From Psococerastis gibbosa (Eukaryota > Arthropoda > Insecta > Psocodea > Psocidae), in assembly GCA_963971405.1 (NCBI GenBank), contig OZ020487.1, positions 10,637,344-10,701,343 on the forward strand: 64,000 bases of DNA, given 5' to 3'. The notes beneath the pieces were generated by a model that did not search any database, was not told the DNA's origin, and saw only the letters and a list, made by a program, of their open reading frames with translations. The position numbers and the translations under genes are program-made. Shown here one piece after another: positions 9,262 to 21,458 of this stretch. Position 1 is the first letter of the stretch. Every line of letters starts with the position of its first letter.

Positions 9262-10200
9262 CTGAAAACAGGGGACAGGAGTCAGAAAAGATTTTTAAGC
9301 ATGTCACAGTACTAAAGCTGAGAGTATTGGCGTAGCCTGAAGATAAAAGCTATGATGAATGAGGCATGAGTCGTTTCGGTCGGAGATCTGCTACTGGAAA
9401 AGACCCCTATTCTCAGACTAACCAGTGCCGGATTAACCCATGGGCACTTGGGGCACAGGCCCCCAGCCCCCCCAGAAATGCCTAAAATTCCGGCCCTCCC
9501 CCCCAGAACGAGATATTTTTAGATTAAAATATATAGAAATAGAAATTAAAAGTTTTGAAATTGTTATTTTTTTTTCCTGCAATGCTGGTAGGTAGATTTA
9601 TGAACTTTAGAGGAGGTTGCAACTTGCACCAGAGGCTGACGAAGCGACCTGCTATCGCCCCCCTCCCCCCTTTGCAAGGCATTATATATATTCTTTGCCT
9701 CTAAAATCTAAGTGTTACAGCACTCAAAATGCGTAAAACCTCACCGTTTCAGCCCTATTTTTCAAACAATTTCTGCCGGGGAGACCCCCGGGCCCCCCTT
9801 GGCCATAATCATGTTGATTCTCTGTAATATGTAGGTAAGCTTTCTTGCTCCCAAATTGTGGAAAGCCCCAATATTTCAGCCCTCTGTCTCCTGAGCAACT
9901 TTTATGAAAATGGATGCAGAGGCATCAAATTATACCACACTTTCGAAAACCTATCGTTACGCCACTGACAAGTGCCTCCCCAATTTATGAGGTCTGGGAC
10001 GTCATTAGGCAGGATTTAAGGAAAAATTGAAAAAATAAGAGCAATATAGTAGGGTTTTACGCATTTTAATGGTTTTAAAGCATAGCTGTAGATTTTACAA
10101 AGCTAAAAAAGGAATGCTTATATTCATATTGCAGTGAAGGGGACCATGTAGTATGAGCCACGTCTTACAATGCTCGAGGCTGCCCCCCCCCCCCCCCCCA
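9262..10200. other. Non-coding patchwork with C-run element ends
   Basis: It contains a likely element end at 9424 (CCGGATTAACCC beside C-runs), other C-rich patches near 9470, 9660 and 9790, and a C-run at about 10183-10199. No pair of matching termini could be closed. No exon with arrestin N-terminal character was seen on the minus strand. Confidence 0.4.
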
Positions 10201-10551
10201 AATGAGCTGGGAGGGCAAGTTGGACTATCCAACTTTACGCCCTGTGACGTCAGTATCTGTCACAGCAGGTTTTTTCCGGGTCGGTTTGCAAACCTCGGCA
10301 AGGAGATTTAGAGTCAGTTCAAGAAAAATCTTCACAGCCCCTGAGTTGCATAACCTCAGGAAACAAAGAAATGGAGTCATAGTACAACTATTATTATTAT
10401 TCTTATCAACTCAGTTACTATGGGAGGATAATCTGGATAATCAACTTTGAAGTTCAGCATGTTCAGTATGAGTGCAACGTAGGTAACTGCAGGTATATGA
10501 TTAGGCAGCCGTGCACAAATATTGAGCTTGCAGGGGTTACGGTCAAGGCGG
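10201..10551. other. No recognisable feature
   Basis: An open frame of 82 codons on the plus strand (10202-10450) has no recognised motif. A short TTA run lies near 10390. I see no repeat partner elsewhere in the window. Confidence 0.4.
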
Positions 10552-10720
10552 CCGTAGCCAAGGGGGGATTCATGGGAGGTTCAACCCCCCCCCCCCTGAA
10601 ATGAAATGGCTTCATACTAGATAGAATCGGATTTTGGGAGGAGAAATAAAATCCACTATGTAATACCCAATGAAAATATGTCTAAACCCCCCCCCCCCCC
10701 CGAAAAAATCCTGGCTACGG
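10552..10720 (+). mobile_element. Short MITE with CCGTAGCCA ends and C runs
   Basis: The left end GCCGTAGCCAAGGGGGG and the right end CCTGGCTACGG are reverse complements at their outer 9-10 bases. Two long C-runs lie inside, near 10588 and 10688. The run lengths suggest replication slippage or sequencing uncertainty. It is non-coding. Confidence 0.6.
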
Positions 10721-10808
10721 TTTTGGTAGAATTTGAGTATTATATGAGAACGGAACATCAAACCAGCCCCTCAACGTCACACTTTCTTAAATTCAAAGAC
10801 CTTAATTA

Positions 10809-11192
10809 GGTGCCCATTCCATTGACCGGCTAGGGCTATTTCCAAAAACGGTGACGTGGTAGCAGACATTCAAGACTTAGGTGGCGTTTCCACCGACCTC
10901 GCATTGCAGTATTGACGGAAATGTTTATTTTCCTCTATGGCATAGTTAAAATTGATAAATGATCATACAGTAAAATCACAAACAAACAAACTAAAATTTA
11001 AAAATGGCGTCATGGGATATGTTAAGTGCAAACATTTTAATAGATTTCTATAAAAAGAAAAATTCTAATTTCCGTCAATGTCATTTGCAATCTGCAATGC
11101 GAGATCGGTGGAAACGCAACCTAAGTCTTGAATGTCTGCTACCACGTCACTGTTTTTGGAAGTAGCCCTAGCCGGTCAATGGAATGGGAGCC
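10809..11192 (+). mobile_element. GGCGCC-MITE copy 2 (intact)
   Basis: A 384-bp element, uninterrupted, flanked by TTA on both sides (10806-10808 and 11193-11195). The left arm GGTGCCCATTCCATTGACCG pairs with the right arm ending GGTCAATGGAATGGGAGCC. The palindromic arms extend over 100 bases each, so it could fold into one large hairpin. The middle holds the conserved ACAAACAAACAAACTAAA stretch and a GGCGTCATGGGATATG site, which corresponds to the LINE target in copy 1. Confidence 0.88.
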
Positions 11193-11374
11193 TTAATAGA
11201 CTATCTTGAAGTGGCGTCTCAAGTCATGCAAACGAAAGACTAGCAAGTAGCAACTATAGAAAGGTCCTGGCAGGATCTTCCGCGTAGGCCGCTGATTGAA
11301 CTAGAACTGCACGGGGAAGAGAGCAGAGACGGAAGTACAGACCCTCCATGTGATTATGATACAAGATAGATTTT

Positions 11375-11812
11375 GGCGCCCATTCCACATACGTACAACG
11401 TCAATGAAAATTATGAAATTGAAGGACATTTCAATTTTACTCTATGCCATTGTATAAATTGATCAATGATCAATTGATAATAGAGTAAAATCACAAACAA
11501 TGAAACAAACAATCTAAAATTAAAAAATGGCGTCATGTGATATGACAAGTACAACTATTTTAATTGATTTCTCTAAAAAGAAAGCATTTCTGTATAAAAA
11601 TTATAATAAGGATTAAATAATAAGGCGACGAAGAAAACAAATACAATTTCAAGAAGCAAATGCAAACAAATTTCAAAAATTTGGCGCATACGTTTCAATT
11701 GAAAATTGTCAATTTTTGAAAAACATATGGAACGGCCCCCATCAATGAGAAATTGAAATGTCCTTCAATTTCATAATTTTCATTGACGTTGTACGTATGT
11801 GGAATGGGCGCC
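11375..11812 (+). mobile_element. GGCGCC-MITE subfamily with a different 62-bp TIR
   Basis: A 438-bp element with perfect 62-bp terminal inverted repeats (11375-11436 and 11751-11812) and TTT on both flanks. The outer GGCGCCCATTCCA is shared with the copy 1/2 family, but the rest of the arm (ACATACGTACAACGTCAATG and onward) is unrelated. The interior again matches the family (AAAATCACAAACAA, AAAAAATGGCGTCATG), so old and new terminal sequences appear to have been combined. Confidence 0.88.
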
Positions 11813-12424
11813 TTTGCAATGGGCATGAGAATTTTTCTTACGACTTCTAGAGTCATTGGGATTAAAACGCAAAATCTAAAAAGTTGTGACTCAAAGAAAA
11901 GAATGTCTAGACATAAGTAATGATTTATTATGGTGATAAATCAGCTCAAAATACCATGTAGTTTACTGTGAAAATCCCATATTATTTTCTCAATTGTCAG
12001 TACCTTGAGAGGCAAACCTTGGAATATAAGACCTATTTATTTGAAACTCTATATTACAGTGTGAAGGAATCCAGCAGGTACCAGCACGACAATCGGACGA
12101 GGTTTTGCATGTGGAGGGTTATTTGGTATTTTACTGTCGCGTGCTGCTCTGACTGTTCGGTCGCTTTCCCCGAACTGGGCAGTGCGTGACAGAAACGGAC
12201 GCCCGACGCCCGAACTCTTACTTAGCGAGTCCAAATTAATATAAACTGATTACTTTGAAAATTGCTGTCCTTTGGATGTATTGTAGAGGGTAAACTTTAT
12301 AATTAATGATGGTGTGTCTTCCGTTTCATATTTAGTCCTGCTAACCGTAGCTTCCAATAGTTATATTCATGTTTTGCGGTAGATGAACATTAAGCCGTGA
12401 TTAACTGAACGGGGAAATAATTAT
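11813..12424. other. Unassigned stretch with a GC- and CpG-richer patch
   Basis: Most of it is AT-rich. The patch at about 12080-12220 is clearly richer in GC and CpG than its surroundings and could be a promoter or untranslated exon. No splice-bounded coding exon could be supported there on either strand. Confidence 0.3.
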
Positions 12425-12620
12425 CTCTTCTTCTTCTTCAAGTTAAAGCCGGCTGGCTGGTTGGCAGCAACATGTGGCATCGATGCCTCCAGTCCCCTCG
12501 ATCCAGGCACGCCCTCTTCAGCTCCATGTATGTATTGGCCCCTACATCCTCTATCACTTGCTCTATGTAGATACTTTTTTCTCGGGCGCCCAGGTCGGTT
12601 GACGCCTTGCATGGTTCCGT
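12425..12620 (-). mobile_element. 3'-end relic of an RTE-like LINE
   Basis: The minus strand reads YIEQVIEDVGANTYMELKRA, then CLDRGDWRHRCHMLLP and a stop, followed by a GAA-repeat tail (CTTCTTCTTCTT on the plus strand near 12426). An upstream GRPR motif is in another frame. This is the usual C-terminal end of RTE-like polyproteins. It is a 5'-truncated, decayed insertion. Confidence 0.65.
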
Positions 12621-12761
12621 TTATCCGTTACATTCATAATATGTTGCGGTGAATGCTTCACACGTGTTTAACTGAACGGGGAAATAATTATCATATATTA
12701 TAATACTTAGAGGGAAAATTAATTAACAAAGCAAGATATTAAAAATCTGGCCCATTTACAG

Positions 12762-12815
12762 GTAAGTTGTAGGAGACTACTTCATGCATCATATAATAGG
12801 GAATTTATCATTTTT
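12762..12815 (+). mobile_element. Fragment of the 58086 palindromic element family
   Basis: AAGTTGTAGGAGACTACTTC followed by ATGCATCATATAATA matches the arm of the inverted-repeat element at 58086-58479 with few differences. No terminus is preserved. Confidence 0.5.
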
Positions 12816-12879
12816 GGTAGCCTACCGTGGCTTGTCATAAAAATTAAATTAAAGGGTAAAGTTTCATTTAGGCCCAGAT

Positions 12880-13192
12880 GATCTGATCTTGCCCCCCCCC
12901 CCGAAAATACTTCATATATACGTCACTATTGTTACGGGAAATATTGAGTTTATACAGCTATTGCAAGAAATAAGTAGGAGGAATAGCAAATAAAATAAAA
13001 TAACGTTGTCAAGTATTACTATAACAAATTAACAGTGACCGGTTTCGCCACTAAGCCATCGTCAGGCTACAGACATACAAACAACTGACGGCTTGGTGCC
13101 GAAACCGGTCGCTTTTAATATATTTTAGTAATACTTATGACAAACTTATTTTATTTATTTCCATTTTATATTCTGATCTTGATTTATTTTTT
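12880..13192 (+). repeat. Tandem duplication, copy A
   Basis: It starts at ATCTGATCTTG followed by a C-run, continues through GAAAATACTTCATATA, and includes a stem-loop at 13037-13110 of the same family as 199-275. Copy B follows directly. Confidence 0.8.
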
Positions 13193-13500
13193 AATCTGAT
13201 CTAGCCCCCCCCCCTCGAAAATACTTCATATACACGCCACTATTGTTACGGGAAATATTGAGTTTATACAGCTATTGCAAGAATTAAGTAGGAGGAAGGT
13301 ATCCCTCTATATAGCAAATAAAATAAAATAACGTTGTCAAGTATTACTGTAACAAATTAACAGTGACCGGTTTCACCACTAAGCCATCGTCAGGCTACAG
13401 ACATACAAACAACTGACGGCTTAGTGCCGAAACCGATCGCTTTTAATATATTTCAGTAATACTTATGAAAAACTTATTTTATTTACTATGGCGAAGTAAT
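13193..13500 (+). repeat. Tandem duplication, copy B
   Basis: It repeats copy A at an offset of 314 bases, rising to 328 after a 14-base insertion (GGTATCCCTCTATA). It includes the stem-loop at 13365-13438 and extends further into the shared AT-rich 3' part that also follows the copy at 199. Confidence 0.8.
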
Positions 13501-14114
13501 GCAAATGTGGAAAATATTACTGAAATCCCTCTACATTTTTATACGTGTAGGTATCAATTTTTTTTTCACACTTTTTAAGTGAGATGCAAAGTTCAAAATA
13601 TCCTATTTACCGGCCATATTACTCTCACCTTCCTATTTTAATCTAATGAGGCCCAAAATACTACTACTTCCCCGTCTCCCCTAAGGAGGCTGCTTCGGTT
13701 TTATTGAGGTTTAGTTGCTGAATGGAGCAACTAATGAGAAGTGGTGACTAGTAGGACCCTATAGTAATTGGGGTTAAACGTCAATGTGGCCCCATGGGGA
13801 ACTTTGAACCAGATTGTCCTCTCTCATTAAGAATATACGACCCCGTAGCGGCGCGTCTTAATTATATTGAAGAACTCAATCTGTGGCTTGCGAACGTCCT
13901 AGTAGCCTATATACTGCAGACGATTAGTCTACTACATAATTTCAAAATTTTTGGTGTAATCTGCAAAACCTACTATTGTAGGCTAATATAGGTACGCCAG
14001 TGTGCAGTTATGCGATAACTAGGCAATACGAAACGCGGCTTTTGAGTTTTTTACTGGCGAAGCTCCCCCTATCGACTTACAATACGTTTTAAAAAAAAAA
14101 TTAGGTACGCCATA
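13501..14114. other. No gene or repeat recognised
   Basis: AT-rich. A 65-codon open frame at 13794-13991 has no recognisable motif. A short A-run near 14091-14100 lies at the edge of the next LINE relic. Confidence 0.4.
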
Positions 14115-14507
14115 GCATTTGACTTCTGCCATCGTCTTTCTTGCAGCCCAATACAACACATAATCTGGTGAACCTCTGCTACTGACGAGAGCCGGGCACG
14201 TCTTAAGGTGTTTTCTGTCCATTTCTTCCAGGGGGTCGCACAGAGGGCAGAAAAGGCCCACTGCTGCAACTATTTGCTGAAGGTGTTCTTGAAGATAGTC
14301 ATGATCCGTTGTTAACCTAAATTCTGCCACTGACTGGGTAGGTTCTTTGGCGGCCTGCCTTTCCCACGTTTTACTAGTACAAGAGCGGTCCCGAATATAT
14401 TCTACGGAGCAGATGAGAGCAGGGTACGGGAAGAGCTCATAAGACGGTGGCAAAGAAAGTGGGGTGACAGTCGACAGCAGCGTAAATGGATGTTGGACCT
14501 GAAGCAT
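14115..14507 (-). mobile_element. C-terminal relic of a LINE ORF2 with a Cys-His motif
   Basis: The minus strand is open and contains SVAEFRLTTDHDYLQEHL followed by CPLCDPLEEMDRKHLKTC, then YWAARKTMAE. The FRL.T.HD.L..HL plus CX2CX9HX3C arrangement is typical of the C-terminal end of insect LINE polyproteins. It differs from the ORF2 end at 6265 (CX2CX7HX4C), so it belongs to another family. No RT domain remains. Confidence 0.6.
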
Positions 14508-14609
14508 AATTAAAGGTCCGGACCGGATGCAGGGGGAGGGGGGTTCACAAGGGATGGGACATTCAAACGCACCGAAAAAAAGTATTTAAACGTGGGGCGA
14601 CCTTCATCT

Positions 14610-15286
14610 TCATTTCCGGGCAAACTACTCGGTCGATTTTGATGAAATTTTGCATGTAGGTTCACAAAAATCATACACCGGGATCGTTTTTTTATTTTCT
14701 GCTAACTAAATTTGGGGGGGTTTTATTCTCAACAAAACTCCAAAAAACGTCTAAAAAAATTATTTCTCAAAAACGGCTCCACCGATTTCTTTTAAATTCA
14801 CAAGTATTGTAGTCGTTATTAATATTGAAAAAATGTGGGGGGTCGCTTGCCCCTTGCTAATTTGCGTCTGGGGGTAAAACATAAAAATAACTAAATTTTA
14901 ATGAAAAATTACTAAAAAATAATTTTTCTGCGAAACCTTTCTATCGATGATTTCTCCCTTCAGGCATGTTTTAGGTGTTAAATTGAGTAACGAAACCGGA
15001 CAGGTTGCTTTCCAAAAAAACTATTTGGGTTTGTGAAAAAAATGAAAGCAAATTCACGCTCAAATGCATTGCGTGCCCTGACATTATTGCTGTGTGGTAA
15101 ATGTGTTGGTTTGACCTATCTAGAATTTACCTCACTTCCAGTGACGTCAGGTGGACGACTCCCCCCCCCCCCCGCCCCCGTCGTGATATCCGAAATTATT
15201 TAACATGAAAATAATCATTTTCTCTCTCTACTAATTGATAAATTGGATAGCATGTTCGAGTAAACTCGGACCGGTTCTTCAATATA
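14610..15286 (-). repeat. Dispersed ~0.7-kb repeat, left copy (inverted)
   Basis: Its reverse complement matches 62266-62960 over nearly the whole length with scattered differences and small indels. Shared landmarks on the minus strand include GAACCGGTCCGAGTTTACTC, a G-run, CACCTGACGTCACTGGA, GTCCGGTTTCGTTACTCAAT and GAGTAGTTTGCCCGGAAAT. It is non-coding. The two copies flank the satellite array in opposite orientation. Confidence 0.8.
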
Positions 15287-16172
15287 TTTCCCTCACTTGG
15301 CGGAGTAACCAGTAAGGACAAGACAAACAACAATCAAAATTCGATTTCCCCTAATATACTGTATAATAATGTATACCTCAGCGTAATAGAGTCATACTAT
15401 ATTATATGTAATATCAAAATTCTTCCTCTTAACGAAACAATTTTAATGAAATGAAAACATTCTAGGCTAGGTATCGTTCATGAAACTGCTTGAATCAGCG
15501 ATATTGAAAATCGTGTCACACGTGTTATTCCGCTCTCAATTTCGCGGGAAAATTGTGCTGAAAGACCAGGAAATAATTTCCTGAAAATATGATCCAAATG
15601 GATGGCTCGGTCGTGACAGCTGCCCCAGTCATCATGCCAATTAATATTTTTTGCCTTATTTCCTCTCCCCTTGCTTTTTATAAAGTAAATGCTGGTGCGG
15701 CAAGCGTTCCGTATATTATTAAGTGAGGGGAAATTTGTATGTAGCTTTTTTTTTACTGGCCAATCTGCTGGCCCGACTGATGCGCAGTGATTGAGGCACA
15801 GTCAGTCATGCCCGTATTGTCTCCACTGATTACTGTCTGCCGGGGGTGGATCCATGGGGAGAGAGGAGGGGGAAATTGCCCCCTCCGAGACCTACACCTT
15901 CACTTACCAAGTGGAAAAATATGAGAATGGGCATGTTTCGTTCATAATAGGCTACTTAACAGTTGTAACGATAAAATGTAAAATATGCTTGATATGGTAG
16001 CTTATAGTTTAACAATTATAATACAATAAGTTTTTTGCATGAAAAATTGTGAATGTTAAAAAATAAATAAATAAATGTTGGTGTTTTAGCTGAGGATTAC
16101 ATGAGCCAAGACGTTAGCGGACATGGTTAACAAGAAAACGACGTCCCGAAACAGATACTACTGGTTCTAATA
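15287..16172. other. Left border region of the satellite array, no gene seen
   Basis: One possible element end lies at about 15840 (GGGGGTGGATCCATGGGG followed by a G-rich patch), resembling the GGATCCA MITE family, but no partner end is visible. Nothing else recognisable occurs before the array starts. Confidence 0.4.
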
Positions 16173-16219
16173 TTATAACTTAATAGAACCCACCTACGAC
16201 CACTCACTCATCAATAACT

Positions 16220-16241
16220 GCGAGGGCGCAGCCCGAGCTGC
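16220..16241 (+). other. GC hairpin in the unit head (stem GGGC/GCCC)
   Basis: The sequence is GCGAG, then GGC-GCA-GCC within a GGGC/GCCC stem, then GAGCTGC. The same flanks with different but complementary stems occur in the unit tail at 21144-21167 and 21459-21480. It recurs in every unit head. Confidence 0.6.
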
Positions 16242-19200
16242 CGCTCGACAAATGGTCTTAAAAGATAGATAGGACTAAGTCGAGTGGGGGAAAAATAGAA
16301 TCATCCCAATCGGGCCAAAATTGGCCCAGTTATGACATTTTTCCCAAACCCCTGCAAAATTGCCAAAAAAGTGCCAATTTTACATTGGTTTTCCTATGCT
16401 GCGGAAAACGCGATAACAAAAAATTGAGATCCGCTGCGGCCAAAATGGCGACGTAGCGCTATTCCCTCAACCTTTCCCCAACTTTCCCCCCAGGTCTCAT
16501 ACCTATGTAAAATCTGACGGCTTCCAGATAATTAGCAAAGTGAAAAAGGGGAAAAATGCGAAAAAATGCCCGTTTTCGACGAAAAAACGCGTTTTTCGGG
16601 GACGATTTTCGCGGGAAAAAAATTGATTCAAAAAATTTAAAACCACTTTGCTACTTTCCACTATCCTTGCTCTTCTCAACTGTGTAACCTATATTGCTGT
16701 CAGTCCACCAGTTTCCCCACAGCTAGGTATGTAAGGGGGGTGTGCAAGAGGCCAACATGCGGGAAAAGGGTGTACCCTGCTGCGCATGCTGAGAGATAAA
16801 AAATTCCACAGCCTGCAATTTTTAACCGACATGAATAGTTAATGTGTTCCTAAAGGCACCATAAATAGGGGTTGCACCCGAGTATTCAAGGGTTCGTTCC
16901 ATCATCCCCCCTCCCCCTTTAAAATCGGGTCAAACACGAAATTTCACGCGATATTCTCAAAATTATTCCCGTTTTCCATCATTTCGAAAAATCTACCCTT
17001 ATTCTAGGGGTGAAAATGTTTTTTAAATTTGCAGTTTTGCATGTTGTTTACTAATGTAAACAAGTTGTCAACAAATCATCCAATTTAGGTCTACCAGTTC
17101 GGGTTCAGTGTGCATATCTTCAATTTTCACAATAAAAATGGCCAATGTTATGCTTCCTATTTCTATGATATGAATTTTATATGGATAAAATGTATCACAC
17201 ATTATACTACTGTACCAGATTCATGTACTTAACGTACAATATCATCATATTTTTCTAATTTAAGAACCCAAAGTTTCGATTATATGTGTATTTTAAAGGC
17301 ATGTTTCACGTCCACTTTCGGTGGTTTACATACTCCGTGGTTTATGTTGCGTTTAGTAGACGTTTTTATCTTTTATTATCTTATCTAATACTATATGGTA
17401 TCTAAAAAGGTCAAATAACCCCATATACATTACGTATTCTTCCAGTTATTTCATTGCCGCCAAGTGATAGAAAAATGACTATTTTCCGTATTCTCGGCAT
17501 ATTAATTTTTTTGCACCCACAATTACCAGGACTCAACTACGGAAGCATTTGCATAATGTTTAGTATTGCACCTGTAGCAATGCTAAGGTAATTTAAGCCA
17601 CCCACAATGCTCTCAATACCGTAAAATAAATTAATTTTCAATTTTAGTGTATGAAGACCATAAAAGAGTTAAAAAATTATATGGTCTGTGATATCCAAGT
17701 AAGACCAACAATTATTGCTTCATTATAAGCGGCACAAATACAGCTTTTAAACAAATACAAACAAATGACTTCCTCCCCCCCCCTTCCCCCTGAAATTTCG
17801 GTCGAGACACATAAAAACTCAAGGAATTCTCCCGTTTCTGCAGTTACAAATGTTCCACTGTCTGCAGTTTTCAATACGCGAGGATGTTTAATGTGTCGTT
17901 GAATGCAGTATGAATGATGCTTTCAGGGGCGTATACAAGGGATGTTTTCATCATCCCCCCTCCCCCTGTAAAATCGGGTCAAACACGAAATTTCCCACTA
18001 AATTCCTGAAAATATTCCCGTTTTTGATAATTTCGAAAAATCTACCTTCTTTTTCGCGGTCAAAATGTATCGTAAATTTGCAGTTTCGCATGTTGTTTAC
18101 TAATGTCAACAAACAATCAACAAATCATCCAATTTAGGCCTACCATTTCGGGTACATAGTGGATATCATCATGTTTTTATGTTGAAAATGGCTTATGTTT
18201 TGCTTCCTATTTCTATAATATTCTTTTATATTGTAAAAATTTATCACACATTATACTACTGTACCGGTTAAATGTAATTATCGTACATTATCAACATATT
18301 TTCCCAATTTCAGAACCCAAATTTTCGAATATATGTGTATTTTGATGGCATATTTCATGTCCACTTTCGGTGCTTTACATACTCCATGGTTAATGTTGCG
18401 TTTAGTAGACTTTTTATCTTTTATTATCTTATCTTAGACAATAGGCTATCCGAAAAAGGTTATTAATTCCATATACAATACTTATTCTTCGAGCTATTTC
18501 AATGCCGCCAAGTGATAGATAAATGACTATTTTCTGTATTCTCGGCATATTAATTTTTTTGCACCCGCAATTACCAGGATTTACCTACGGAAGCACTAGC
18601 TTAATGTTTACTATAGTATCTTTAGCAATGCTAAGGTAATTTCAGCCACCCACATTGCTTTCAAGTAAATTTCAAGTAAATTTGCAGTTTCACATACTGT
18701 TTACAAATGTAAACAAAAAATCAACAAATGTTCCAATTTACGCCTACCATTTTGGCTACAGTGTGGATATCTTCAAGTTTCACGTTGAAAATGGCATATA
18801 TTTGGCTTCCTATATCTATAATATGTAATTAATATGGATAAAACCTATCATTCATTATACTACTGTATCAGATTCATGTAATTAACGTACAATATCAACA
18901 TATTTTCGCAATGTAAAATCCCAAAATTGCGAATATTTGTCTCTCTTTAGGTCATGTTTCATGTCCACTTTCGGTGGTTTACATTCTCTATGGTTTATGT
19001 TGAGTTTAGTAGACTTTTTATCTTTAATTATCTTATATAATAGGCTATCCGAAAAAGGTAAATATACAATACGTATTCTTCCAGCTATTTCAATGCCGCC
19101 AAGTGATAGACAAATGGCTATTTTCCGGTTTTTCGGCATATTAATTTTTTTGCACCTTTCTTTCCCTAGAATTACCAACGGAAACAGTTCGATGTTAACT

Positions 19201-21143
19201 ATAGTATCTATAGCAATGTCAAGCTAATTTAGGCCACCTAATATGCTTTCAAAACCGAAAATATAATATAATTAATGTTCTATTTCGGTGTATATAGACC
19301 AAGATAGAGTTAAAAAATTACACAGTCTGTAATATCCAACTTAGGCCAACGGTTATTGTAAGCGGCTTAATTACAAGTTTTAAACGACTACAAACAAATA
19401 ACTAATTTCGACCCCCTTCCCCCTGAAAATTCGGTCAAAACACAAAATTTCATGAAAAGGTCGGGGGAATTTCCCGTTCGATTTTGGTATTTATTTTCTC
19501 CGTGGCTTATGTTGTATTATGTAGATGTTTTTTTCACACATTATATTTTACCATATACTGGAGTAAATCAAAAAAGTTTAAAAAACCCACATACAATACG
19601 TATTTTTCAAGCTATTTCAATGCAGCTATGTGATAGATAAATAAATATTTTCCGGTTTCTCGGCATATTAATTTTTTTTCACCACTAAGTCCCAAGAATA
19701 ACTAACAAATACTATTGCTTAATGTATATTATAGTATTTTCAGCAAAGATAGGCTAATTAAAACCAAGAATACTCCTTTTAAGACCGTAAAATTAATTAA
19801 TATTCAATTTCGGTGCATATTGACGAAAAAAATGATATTCAATTCCACAGCCTGCAATTTTCAACCGAAATTAATTTTCTATGTCTCATTAGAAGCAGTA
19901 TTAATTATGGCTTCAAACGAGTATAAACACATATTTTCAAATTCATACCTTCACCCCTAAAACGGGAGTGGAACACAAAGTGACGCATTTCCGGCAATCC
20001 CATTTGAATTGCGTGGGCGGGTTGAAAGCAATTTTTTTATGTGGAAGACCTATCTTAATAATTTAAATTATACCCATGTCTTCGTCCATTCCTCCTCTTT
20101 CATGGCATGATATGCCTTTTGATAATCAAGCAAGTGTTTTTGGCTTTGAGGGTGTAGAACGCCAGGGGCTGTGCACGATTTTCCTCAAAAAAGGCCTCTT
20201 TCGGCCGCGTTATTGTCTACCTATATATAAAAAATTAAAATTACTTAAAGGCTTATACGGGCTTTTGCACATTTCTTTCTCTTTCCAGCCATATATCATT
20301 TAAGTTAATTAGTTAATTAAATTTAAGTTAATTTAGGCGTTGTCACGTTAAACTATCGTCCGTAAACCGCCTTTACAACCGACTTAGAGACAACCAATTT
20401 TTTTCATTCTTAAATACCGAGAATTGCGATCAAAAACTGTTCCAAATAGCACATCCCCTAACCCCTTAAAATTCGGTCCAAACACAAAAGTTAGGAAAAT
20501 CGGGGAAATATCCCATTTCATTTCATGTTTTATTTACCCGTGGTTTATGTTGTGTTATGTAGATTTATATGACATAATATTTTATTTCATACCATAGGGT
20601 ATCTAAAAAATCAAATCGGCCCATTTTACAATATCTATTCTTAGTGCTGTTTCAATGCAGCAAATGAGATATTTTCCATATTTTTTACATACGGTATTAT
20701 AATTTTTTCAACCATTTCATCCCAGGATACTGCTTTTGAAAGCTTGGCATACTCTCATTGGCATTGCAAAGAATTTTATAGCAACCTGTATTGGTTTCAT
20801 GAGTGTAAAATTAATAAATATCTAATTAGGTGTAATAAGACCGAAAAACAGAAGACAAAGAATTCCACAGCCTAAAATATGTAATGGACATGAATGGCTT
20901 ACATGTCCATAAAAGCAATTGAAATGAGGGTTTGAAACAAGTATTTAAAACTTTTTCCAACATCCACCCTCCTCCCTCTCACAAACTCGCCTTTCTTCCA
21001 TGCCTCTTCCTTATTTAATTCATAACTATCGTTCCATTCATGTTAGCATGATTTGTGATGCCTCATTGGACAGCTCTCTACTCGACGATTGATTTGACAT
21101 CCATGACACCCACCAGAATACTTAATTTACAGAAGCAGTGACG

Positions 21144-21167
21144 GCGAGGCCCGAAGGGCCGAGCTGC
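21144..21167 (+). other. GC hairpin in the unit tail (stem GGCCC/GGGCC)
   Basis: GCGAG flank, stem GGCCC-GAA-GGGCC, GAGCTGC flank. In units 3 and 4 one stem base is changed (GAAGGACC), weakening the stem; units 2, 5 and 6 keep it intact. Confidence 0.6.
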
Positions 21168-21458
21168 GTTTGGTCCGAGTTTCCTACGGTTCTCCTCCGT
21201 ATTTATGTGAACTTTCACTTCGTTCCATCTTCACCCCCATGTAATTTCTTAGTAAAAAGTGGCAACTATAGCCAATAACCGTCCTCCCCCCCCCCCCCAA
21301 ACACGCCTTTTTCAATTCTTCTTCCTTCTTTAACTCATTACTCCCGTACCATTCATGATACAATCGTGTGTGATAGCTCATTGGAAAGCTCTCGACGCGA
21401 GGATTCATTTGACACCCATGAGGATACCCACCATGATCAGTGCTCATGAGCAGTGACC

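Noticed and set aside
9040..9315. A 91-codon plus-strand frame
   Set aside because: The opposite strand of the same interval has splice borders, matching phase to the next exon and arrestin-like motifs; the plus-strand frame is its shadow.
20076..20303. A 75-codon frame starting MSSS, present in all six units
   Set aside because: It is the most regularly retained frame, but substitutions between units change residues freely, the adjacent sequence is equally conserved, and the peptide has no recognisable motif. I could not show selection, so it is not called a gene.
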